Shown piece after piece: positions 19,101 to 31,100 of a stretch of 64,000 bases of DNA. Both the position numbers and the translations under genes were made by a program. This stretch comes from Tiliqua scincoides (lineage: Eukaryota > Chordata > Lepidosauria > Squamata > Scincidae): the NCBI RefSeq assembly GCF_035046505.1, contig NC_089822.1:107029307-107093306 (forward strand), read 5' to 3'. The first letter of the stretch is position 1, and each line of letters begins with the position of its first letter. The notes beneath the pieces are model-generated. The model was given only the letters and a program-made list of their open reading frames with translations. It ran no database searches and was not told the DNA's origin.

Positions 19101-22100
19101 GCACAACATCTGCATAATAATTTCAACATCAACATGCAAAGGAACATTAAATGAGCAGTCTGACTCCCAGAAACAGGTAGATACATAGACTATTCTACAC
19201 TTAAGGTGCCAGGTTTTGACTTACCTTGCCAGCACTGGAAAACTTTGAACAGGATTCGTACCTTACATGGTATTTGTCAGAATTCAGTGTTTAAATGGGG
19301 GTTAGTATCTACCCCACAGTGTGATTGCGAGTTTCCCTGCCAAACCATATACCATATTGTGTCTGGCTGCAGTTTGAGGGTGTATACTGGCCCCTGTTCT
19401 GACTTTTTCAGCGAAGGTAACTCTATCCTTGAATGGCTGGACAAACTGTACGTTGATATTTGATCTAGTTTAAATGTTATACAAGTCCATGTATTATATG
19501 CCATACGCTAAATAAATAAATAAACTCCTTTTCTACCTCCACCAATGAGATATCCACATCTGACCTTACTCTCTGCACACTTGAAATTCAACACATGATG
19601 GTCCAAAATTGCATTATCAGTTCCAAGCATTGGAATAGACCTGGCTGCTCACACCTTTTGTATATTGAATTTTTCTTGTATACACACACAGGGTTTTCCA
19701 GAATCACTGTGCTTTGTAGCTCTGCAGACTCACAGCCCAATCCTGAGCTGCCCGGAGCATGGGCCTGCCATGGCGCCAAAAACAGCTGCTGCACTATCCT
19801 GCGTGACCCGGGCAGCCACCACCGTCTCCTTGGGAAAAGGGCACTTTCGTCCTCTTCCCCTGAGTAAGGGAAGTAGCCTCATGATGGGGCTACTTGATTC
19901 TGTGGCGGCTCTGGAGCTGACGCAGAATCAAAGAGTCCCATGCTAGGCCGCCTGGCTCGACCCAGGCCTGAGTATCCGGTGGAGCTGAGATCTGCCAGTC
20001 CCGCCCTGCTCCCTTCCCTCACCACACCTCCTCTGCCCCCCCGCCCCCCATACACCTCTCCACCGACTGGCAGCAGACCGTGGGGCTCATGCTAGGCTAG
20101 CTACAGTTCTGGGCCCATGGTAAGGGCTCACAAACGTGCCTTATGGTACCTTTGCAACAGTGCACACTGGCAGTAAGCCGGTGCGTAGAGCTCAGGATCA
20201 GGCCCTCAATCTCTCTCCACTGTGCTTAACAATTAATTCTCCAATGTAATTAAAAAGCAGCAGCTTCCCAATTTTTATCACTCTGGAACTAGGACTGATT
20301 TGATGTACATCACTGAACTAAATCAGAGCTAATTCCAGAGTGGTAAGTATGGACAAATGGTAAACATGACAGCTGTAGCCGTTTAAAAGTTTTGCATTGA
20401 TTTCCAAGGTTTTATGTAATGTACCCAACTTTGGGGGGGGGGGCACTTAACCTTAAATTTCTCTGCTTGGTGGTTTAAATATGACAACAAGTTAAATATA
20501 CTGTAAGTTAAATATACTGTAAGTAATCAACTCTTTGGTTGATTAGCTGAAAATCTGTTTAATGAGAAGCTATGAGATTCCAAGGTTACCCTTGGCAGAT
20601 TAAATCAGTCATTTAACTTTTGCCCTAATTTTATGTGTACCTGTTTGTTTTGAAAACTAAAGTTTCTTTAGTGACGTTTGCTTCTACTATGAGAATTAAA
20701 TATGCCCATTTTCAGACCGAGCAAGCTTGCTGCTATCCACTTAAGAACAACTTTGTAATTATCCAAAAGTTGGAGCAACTTAACAGTTTCAAGTTTATTA
20801 ACAGTGCAATCCTGTGCATGTTGACTTACAAATGTCCCATTCAGTTCAATCAAACATACTCCCGAGTAAGTGAGTGTGTTTAGGATTCTATCCTAAGATA
20901 ACTGGTCAATCTATTATTTTCCCAACATCACTGAAGTAATAGGGCCTGCAGACATGGGGCCTAGCATCAGTTGTATAGTGTGCTTGAGAGGCCATTAATG
21001 CTGATAGTTCCTGAAACCTAGAAAATATTAAGTTTGCTCGCATTAGATTGTTCTTTGAGTTTGGTGTAATTAAGCTCTTCTTTTGCAAGCTGACAAGATC
21101 TTTGTACTTTGTAGTATATGCCTGACTTAAAAAATTTTTTTAGAAAGAAAATTGTCGACCTGATGGAAGGGAGCTTGGTGAATTCAGGACAACAACTGTC
21201 AACATAGGTAAGTCTTTAGTGTGGAACAGCATTTGCTAATAGTTTTTTGAGTGAAGATGAGAGGATAGTTTGGTCTTCAATATCGATAGTGTTGATTCAT
21301 AGGAAGCATAATAGGAGGCATGGGTAATAACAGATTGTGGTTGCTCTGATATGCCAAGAAAAAGGTAGAGAGAATGAAACTCTGGTTTAATTTTTCTGGA
21401 TCTCTCAGTGCTTGCATGAAAGCACTGACCTGATTGTCTAGATCAGGGGTGTCCAAAGTTTTTGGCAGGAGAGCCACATCATCTCTCTGACACTGTGTTG
21501 GGGGCCAGGGAAAAAAAGAATTAATTTACATATAAAATTTGAATACATTTACATAAATGAATATATTAAAGATGAACTTTTATGAATGAATGAAGGTCTT
21601 GCAATAGCTCAAGGCCTATAAAAGGCCTTGCACAAAGTAAGGCTGGCCTTTCCTTTGCTGCAGCTACTGCATCACAGACGTGAAACAGCAAGCAGTGGAG
21701 GAAGCCCTTATCCCACAGCTCACTGAGAGGTCAAACAGTCAACCTCATGCTGAGAGTGGTTGCATCGGGCAAGTGTGGGCTCCCACAAATCTCTAGAGGG
21801 CCAGAGGCTCATTGGAGACTAGGGGCTCCCTGAGGGCCGCACTGAGAGGCCTTGAGGGCCGCATGTGGCCACAGGGCCGGGGTTTGGGCACCCCGGTATA
21901 GATGACTGAATGTCTATAAGTCAGACATCCTTAACTTGGACACTACCTGTATATTACCCTTGACTGCAAAATAACTTTCCCATTCAAGAGATGGTCAATG
22001 CTAACAAATTTTAGTTGTTTTTAAATTTGTCCACTGAAAATGTAAAATAAAAGTTTTTTCCAGTTTATCCATGGTTGCAGTTTAAACATTTAAACTTTAA

Positions 22101-25100
22101 GGTAAAGCCTGAACCATCTAGCATTTTTTATTCTGTGGGCAGCATTGAGCTTCTCAAACCTGGGTGTCGCAGCATCCCTGCCTGAGAACCTCAGTTCCTG
22201 GCCTCTTAAGCAGTGGGGAAAAGGGGAAGGCAGTGACATGATATCCAGGATTACGTCGCTAATGGGGCGAAGCAGGTTTTTTTTACTTACGGGGTGCTGC
22301 CGCAAGGTGCAGGAGGTGTGGGGAGCCCTGCTGAGCAGGGGCTCCCCGCACCTCCTCTGCAGGCACCCCCCAAGTCTTAAAATACTGAAAATAAGTTATC
22401 AGAAACCACTTCCAGCTTGCAGTTGCGAAACCAGAAGTGGTTTCCAATTGCTTATTTTCAGTTCTAAGGGAGCCCTGTGGAGGGCTCTGCAGGGTTCCCC
22501 ACACCTCCTGGAGCAGCTCCCTGTAAATAAAGAACTTTCTTTTGCCCCCATTAGTGATGTAATCCTGGGAATTGCATTACTGCTCTCTTGGACCACCCCC
22601 CCCCCCCCGGCAAAGTCTTACCTTGGGAGTTTTACCCCTGAGAAGTTTGAGAACCGCTGGTCTGGTCTATAAAGGTATTTTCACAGGTAGAAGGTTTAGA
22701 TTTTACAAGGCATTTCTCTCTTTCCAGGTTCAATTACTACTGCAGATGGCTCCGCTCTTGTGAAGCTAGGAAACACAACGGTGATCTGTGGCATAAAGGC
22801 AGTAGGTTTATAAACACTTTTTTTTAAAGTGACCATAAATTCAGTTTATGTGGTCCTTGTAGAACCAGTTGGACCTCAGAATTCTGTAGTTTCTTCTTGC
22901 CTGCTTGGTTGATAGTAGCAAGGTAATGCAGTAACAAATTGATATAGTGCCTCCCAGATGCCTTCTTTCACTGGAGAGTTGAGGTGTTGAAGTGGGAGGG
23001 TACAAATATGTTTGACTTGACAAATAAGTTTGTCCATAGGTAGCATGCAACCTGTGCAAATGATTGTAGCATACAGCATTTTTTTTTTACATGCCAGGAT
23101 AACTGTGAAGAAATTCTTCTTTCTGCTGCTATTGTGTCTGTAGAACTCCATCCAGAGAACTATAGTGGATGGGTGTAGCCTGGTAAACCTGGGGCTGACT
23201 CTCACTCCACCCCCAGCAGGCAGAATCCTTTGTATTTGGTTCATATCCAGAACTGGGGGGTTTTAAGTTCAGCTTTTGTTTAAAATGTGTATCCTGGCAA
23301 ATGTGGCTGTATGGAGACTCCTTTTATCCTGTATTCTTCAGGATGTTTCAGTTAAAATTGCCTACTGAGGCAGGAGTTTTGTATGTAGCATTTGACAGCC
23401 AAGGAGAAGCATTTAGGAGCATTGGGTGCTCGCAGTTATTTCTGTTTTCTTCTGATGCTGCATGTCTTTAGCTGCCCTCAGCCTCTTGGGAACAGGTGGA
23501 ATGACAAATAGAAATTCATCAGGAGAATTTGGAGTTGTCCAAGAATGAGAAGAACTGACAATTTAGCCTCCAATTAAAATGTGGTTTGATGCGGCAAAGA
23601 GTAAGGAGCTATACCTCTGTTTAAAAAAAAACACAAAATACCTCTTAATTCCAAATCTCCCATTAAGACAATTTCTGTTTGCGTCTGTTTTGCCAAATTC
23701 CCAGTCCAAGCTTCGCCTGGAGAACCTATGCCCACTTTCAGCTAATTGGCTCCCTTTTTTTCTCCAGCAGTGGCCCTAGTTCTGCACTGCTGGACCCCAC
23801 TACCAGGGTAGCTCACCTGTTCAACCTCCAGAGATCCTCCTTCCTCCTTTCTCCTGCTAGCAGCTTCTCCAGCCACCACCACAACACCTTGGTCCTCAGT
23901 AGGTCTTGGGCATAGCAGCCATACACCAGTCTCCATTAGTCTCTGTTCCAGCAGTCCCCATTCCAGCAATCCTCAGAAGTCCATTCGCCCATCTGTCCAT
24001 TAGTCCAATCTGTCCATTAGCTTGACCAAGGTCAGTCAGCAGGTCCAGTAGTCCATTAGTTCCTCAATCCATTAATCTATCAGTTTAGTTCTCTCTCTCC
24101 TTCCTTCCAGCTTTCCTTCTTCTGCTACCTACACCCTTTTTCCTTCCTGCAGGTGCTGCTTTTAACCCTGAAGGCCTTTTTGTCTCCCAAGTGGCTGTAG
24201 CTGTGCAGCACACTCACTGCAATCTAAGGCCCTGGTGCTAACCCCATGCTTGCCTGCCAGAGCAGGGGGCCACTGTTGACACCCTATCTCTTTGAGGGAT
24301 CTTGCGCATTTCCATTACAGGGTCTTTGTTAGATCATTATTAAACATGATTGCATAAATATTACCCTCCTGATGTTTGCATATTAGTGCCAAATTTTCCA
24401 TTAAAATAATTAATAAATTGCTGTTAAATCCTTGTACCCCAAAAGGGTGTGTTAGGCTTAAGGAAATTTCCAGAGAGATCATTTCTTCCGATTCTTATAT
24501 TTTTTTACCCCCGCCTCAAAATGTCTCATGCAGGAATTTGCAGCACCTCCGGTTGATTCCAGTAACAAGGGATATATTGGTAAGATTTCTTTGCTCCCTT
24601 TTTTTCTCTGATGTTGCTATAGTCATTTTTTCAGTAAAAGTAGTTTTTTGACTGGACAATTCTGTTACATGATTAGGGACTCAATCCTATCCAGTTTTCC
24701 AGTGCCAGTGCTGCTGTGCCAAAGGGGCATGCACTGCATCTTGTGGTGGGGCAGCAGTCACAGAGGTCTCCTTAAAGTATGGGAACATTGGTTCCCTTAC
24801 CATGGGGCTGCATTGTGGCTGCACTAGTACTGGAAAATTGGATAGGATTGGGCCCTAGAATTCTCCTCCCATTTTTTTCCAACATTGTACTTGTTCTGAA
24901 ACCATGCTTTTGTTTTTATTTTTCAACATTCAGTTTCCCTTCTCATATGACCCTCATTTAAATGTATCATTCATTCATCCATTCCCTTAGCAATAGTTAA
25001 TTGATTTCACATTAACTGATAGTGAGTTTTTTTTACCACCTCCTTTTTCAGAGTTACTTAAATGTCATTATTACATTTACCTAACATGGGTGCTGGAAGG

Positions 25101-28100
25101 TTGGGCTGGGCTTCTAAAAGTGAGAATTATGGGCCTGCTAAGGCATTTTGGAGAGTGGGAGAAAGGCAAAGTCTTTTTTTGTTGTTCTAATAAAGTTAAG
25201 ACTCTGCCCAATCCTAACCCAGAATGGGCAGGCCTGTTATGTATGCTACGTGGGGTTGGGCCTGGCTGCGGCTCAGCCTGGGAAAAGGGCAGTTGATTCC
25301 CCTTACCCCAGGTAATGCCACAGCAGTCCCAGTGGGGCTACAGGTGCAACCTATTTATCTATGGATTTTTTATCTGCAGATTTGTCTCAGTTGGGTGGGG
25401 GAAAACTGAAAGTCACACACTCCTTTGCCTAAAACATTGCAAAAGGCTCTGCCTCGCCCAGGCAGGGAAATAGCTCTGGAGCCATGGAAGAGGTTCCCCT
25501 TGTGAAGGACCAGTAACACTCTTGGAGCCCCTGAGCCAGCAAAGAGGCTGAAGAGAGGGGCGGGGAAAACTCTGTGTAACCAGAACACATGCAGCAAGGT
25601 GGAGTGCACACACACACACACACACAGAGGTGCAGGTGCAGGTGCAATAGCAACAGAAGGGATTGCTTTAAAAAACCCAGGGAGTGTTTGCCAAATCCCC
25701 CCCCCCCTTTGCAGGCTCTCCTGCTCCAGTCGCAAGCCTTCCCAGCAAGCAAAGCATGAGATTTAGACTACAATCCTCTCCACATTTTCCTGGGAGTAAG
25801 CCTCATTGACTGGAATGGGACTTACTTCTGAGTAGAAATGCATAGGACTGGTCTCTTAAAAGTTCAGCATCCTACCTGTGAAAGGGGAAGGGGGGAGATT
25901 GATAACAGCTGCCTTAATTTCCTTCCATCCGGAAGTGTCAGACTGCAGCATATTTGCTTAACTCTATGGCAGTGTTTCTCAAACTGTGGGTTGTGACCCA
26001 CTAGTTGGGTCGCAAGACAATTTCAGGTGGGTCCCCATTCATTTCAATATTTTATTTTTAATGTATTAGACTTGATGCTACCATGATATGTGATTGCATT
26101 TGGGGAAATATTATAGACCTGTACATTGAACAGACTACTCTGTATATGCTTTTAATAATGATAGTAAATGGGACTTACTCCTGGGTAAGTGTGGGTAGGA
26201 TTGCAGCCTAGGATGATTAAAAATTTTCCTGCTTGATGACGGCACTTCCAGATTCTCATTCTGTCCCAGTGCTAAATGTGTGAGAACCACTGCTCTATGG
26301 AATTTAGCACAATGTGTTTTTTGTTAATTGCACTGAGTCACAGAATGGAACAAATGTGGATAAATAGGCTCCACCTGTACTTGGATCTGCACTACCTAAA
26401 AAGTTGGTGCAGATCTGCCCTGCCCAGGTGTGGAGTTAGGATCCAGCCCAAGAACATAAGACTGAGAGATGGGTGTTGTACTAGATGTCTTCTATTAAAT
26501 CTTCTAGTTTGATTACTAATTATTTATTTCCCCTCAGTTCCTAATGTGGATCTCCCCCCACTCTGTTCACCAAGGTTTCGACCTGGACCTCCAGGGGAAG
26601 AGGCTCAGGCAGCAAGCCAGTTTATTGCAGATGTGATTGAAAAGTAAGTATTATTATGCTTTACATTTTCAATAGAGTTTGTGAGATCAACTGGGTTTCT
26701 CTTTTAACCATATGGCTGCTTTAGTTCACAGCTAGTAATGAAAGAAGATCTGTGCATCGTGGATGGGAAGGTAAGGAAAAGTTCAGTTTTCTCAAATAGT
26801 CAAACCATTATATACTGCGACTTGATAAGGTTTTCAGTGTTCCAGAATCAACTACAGGTGTGCACCACTTAACAATGGGGATACATTCTCCTATTCCCAT
26901 TGTTATGTGATTAGGTCATTAAGTGAACATTCATTCCACTCTATTGCCATAAGAACAGCCCCACTGGATCAGGCCATAGGCCCATCTAGTCCAGCTTCCT
27001 GTATCTCACAGTGGCCCACCAAATGCCCCAGGAGACACACCAGATAACAAGAGACCTGCCCTCCATTGCATTGGCATTCTGACGTAGCCCATTTCTAAAA
27101 TCAGGACGTTGCATATACAAATCATGGCTTGTAACCCGTAATGGATTTTTCCTCCAGAAACTTGTCCAATCCCCTTTGAAAGGCATCCTTGCCAGATGCT
27201 GTCACCACATCCTGTGGCAAGGAGTTCCATGGACCAACCACACTTTGCGGTTGTGTTGTACCTTTGTTGTGTAAACAGATATCCCTGCCAGACACGAGCA
27301 GGCTGCACAGGTTACTGGAGTGCCTCTTCTTTGCATTTAAGAGCCTCTCTTTTGTGTAAACAGACACTCTGCTGCAGGTTCTCTAGGAGACCTGACTGCC
27401 TCATTAAAAGTATCTTTGTTGTGCTTTGACAACCATCATATGCAGTCCGTCATCAGGTGAATGGCTGTTAAGCAATGCACGCCTGTAGTTCAGTTTCAGC
27501 TCACGTGGAAAAAGTTTACATGTCATTTTGGGTCCAATCCTACCCAACTTTCTAGAGCATGCAGCCTTGCCAATGCGACACATACTGCATCCTGCAGTGG
27601 GGGGGGGGCAGTCATGGAGGCCTCCTTCAGGTAAGGAAACGTTTGTACCCTTACCTCAGGGCTACACTGTGGCTGCATCGCATCTGCATCGCTGGTTGAA
27701 AGTTGAATAGAATTTGGTCCTTTCTATTTGTCACATAGGTTGTGGCTCTGATAAATGTGATATTTTTATACTACTATTAATGCTGCTAATATTACATAGG
27801 AAAGCCTATAGCTATGAAGAAAATGGGCATGGGCTGGAGGTAGAATAGGATACCCTGGAAAAGCAGTGTGTTCCTGGATTATTTGATTGTGCGTAATATA
27901 AAATAATGAAAACACTCGAAGCTTAAATTTACAAATATAAATACAATTCACTCCCATGTGTCCACATTCCCCCTATCTAGTCTTTCGGGGCCACCTTCAG
28001 CTGGGCTTGGCTGTTGGGTGATAGCCACACGCTGCACTGCCTGTGATCCCGTAGGCCTAAACAGCATAGATTATGCCTGTCTGTCCAGGAACTTATAGTT

Positions 28101-31100
28101 ATTTATGCCATTAATAGTCATGTTTGGAAGCTCTTATGGTAAGGCATGGTTTGTTGATCCACATATGCAGATATTGTAATCAATGGTACAGTTTGTGTGT
28201 CAAAGGGTTAGAAAGAAAATGAATATTCATGGTAAGTCTTCTGTTCCTATTTAAGCATAGGCAGGCCTCATTCCTTGTCCTGTGTAAAGAACTTTGTAAA
28301 CATTTTTGTTGAAAAGCGGTACAGTATGTAAATATTCTGAATAATAATAATAAGGGAAAACAGATTTGGAGAAATGTATGGATTTACACAGTTGTTTCCA
28401 AAGCTTCACTTTTGTTGTGGTGCCCTTCATAGCTTTTTCAGTATTTATATCCGCAACATTCTTTCCTTAGCTTGCGTGGGTTCTGTACTGTGACATTATA
28501 TGCTTAGACTACGATGGGAACCTCCTGGATGCCTGCATGTGTGCATTCGTAGCAGCTTTAAGAAATGGTGAGCTGGATTGCTTTATATTTGCAAGCTACA
28601 TGAACATCTGGCATGGGATTAGTGAGAAGCCAGGCCCTGGCTGGCTGATGTTTCTGAAGGATAAACTTAAGGGGGCAAATTGGAGGTATGAACAGGGTTA
28701 CCAGATACAAAGTAGGACAGAGTGCCTATACCTTTAACCAAAGTATAGAAGAGGGAATTTGGGCAGGTGCAGTTTTTTAAACCCTTCCATGTTGAGTTGC
28801 ATCTGCCCAAATTCCCTTTTCTATACAATCGTGAAATGTATAGGCACTCTGTCCTACATTGTCACCCTGGTTATGAAGGATCCCAGAATTCCCTTCTTGC
28901 AAAGCAGAGTCTTGCTGGAGACAGCAGTTGGAGTTCTTTCCCTCCTTTCCCCCTCTCCTCCAATTAGCATAACACGAGAAGAACTGGAGGGTAGGCACTT
29001 TTGTGCCTTGCAATGAGAGATCACATCTGTCCTTTGGAATACATACGCCTTCAGTGAGAAAAAATGCTGCAATCAAGTCACCTTTTTTTGTTAACTTTAA
29101 AAGAGTGAACAAATTTTTCTCTGCTTGGAGATTTTCCCAGTAACAAAGCTCATGGATGTCCATAGGACTTTTTCACTTCTTCACACTACATCAAAGACAA
29201 GGTCACTGCACACTGGTCACTGAGTTGGTTTTTGGCCTTTTACATTTTCCTGAGCTTCTACTTTAACTTTGCTCTTAATGGGTTTGGGGTTTTTTGTGGC
29301 CATTAGGTTGTATTTGTAGACTATAACCCTAACTTGACTTAACATGTCAAGTTAGTCATGATTAAGTCCCACTGAAATCAGTGGCACTTAAGTTGGTCAC
29401 AACTAACTTGTCTCATTAATGATGCTTAGCCTTGACTTTTTTGGGGTATAACCCATTGAGTAAAGTATTTCCAGGTGAATGTAAATGACAGATTATTATG
29501 ATTTCTTTTATGTATGCTGCCTTGAGCGTACGGAAAGAAGGCATAGATATTTCTATAATAATTTTTTTAAAAACCACCCGGAAGTATGGTCTTGCATACT
29601 ACTTTCTCCTCATTCTCTTTTTCTCCTTCCCAATGTCTGCATCCCTCTCTTGCTCTGCTTGTTGCTCAGCACAAATCTCTGTTTAGAGGACAACCCTTAC
29701 CTGCTCAATGTTTGCTCTTGTTTCAGTACAACTGCCTGCAGTTACTATAAATGAAGAAACTGGTTTAGCGGAAGTTAACTTGGAAGAGAAGACTCCTTTG
29801 ACTATGAGAAAGCAACCTGTGGCTACATCATTTGTATTGTTTGAGTAAGTAGGTCACTGTTTTCAAAGTTATACCTTAAAGCACTGGTTCTCGAACTTTT
29901 CCGGCTCGCACCTCTCCTGATCCTTGCAGCCATTGGCCACAGCTCCCCATTACAACACCTCACCTCAGTTACCCGCAAAATGGGGATGAAGGTGTTATAA
30001 TTACACACTAGAAACAAGGCTGCCAGCACTCTGAGGCTACAATCCTAACCACACTTACCTGAGAGTAAGCCCCATTGAACAAAATAGGACATACTTCTGA
30101 GTAGACCTGGTTAGGATTGTGCCCTGAGTTTGTTAGCAGCACACCTGGAAGGTTTTGGAAAGGGAGGGGGCTTGATGAATTTGCTGGGGGAGGGAAAGAC
30201 TTTGTTTTGTGTGTATCTGCTAAGTGCAAACTGAAACCTAGAGACTGTTTAGCTGGAATCCTACCCTCACTTTCCTGGGAGTAAGTCCCATTGAACACAA
30301 TAGGACTTACTTCTGAGTAGACCTAGCTAGGATTGTGCCTTTTGTCTTACAATAGCAGCCAACAGAGTACCCCCCCCCCAAAAAAAAAAAAGCAGGAGGA
30401 AAAAGGAATGGTTAAAAAGGAATGGAGATTTTAATTTTTAATCAATTTTTGGAGACAAAGCCATCAAGAGTGGTTTTTTTCTCTTTTTTGGAGGGAGGAA
30501 GAGAAAGGTGAAGATCCTGGGTTAAGCTGACATAGACCCCACGCCTATGTAGGTCTATTCAGAAGTAAGCCCCATTTGAGTCAATGGGGCTTACTCCCAG
30601 GAAAGTGTGGAAAGGATTGCAGCCACACCCAGCAAGATTACAACTCACCCCAAAGTAGATGGGGGCTGCTCACTCACATACACCCAGCATGCAGATGCCA
30701 CCCCTGTTCCCCCCAGGCAAGACAGAGGAATGCAGGCTGGGGCATTTGGACACTCCCCCAAGAACATGCTGGGCTCCCCAAGTGGAGGACTTACTCTTCC
30801 CTCCTGCTTTGAAGCCTGCCAGGAGTGTCCCTTTGCTGATGAGATGCAGCACCTCCGAACTCTTCTCTCCTCCAGCCTTGACCAATCCCAGGATGCCCAG
30901 GGCAAGGGGCACACTGGGAATTGTAGTCCTTGGGGCGAGGTTGCACATGGAGAGAGCTCCATGATGAGATGCGGCACCTCTGCCTGCCCAGCCAGCCTTC
31001 TTTCCCCAGCATGTTTCACACGCTCTCCCAGCCTCGTGCTGCCCCACCCACCTCGTTCACAGCTGCAGCACATGCAGCAGAGCAGCCCAGCCTCTCTCTA

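Noticed and set aside
22145-22672. 175-codon plus-strand frame
   Set aside because: Coincides with a fold-back hAT-like element; the symmetry explains long frames on both strands.
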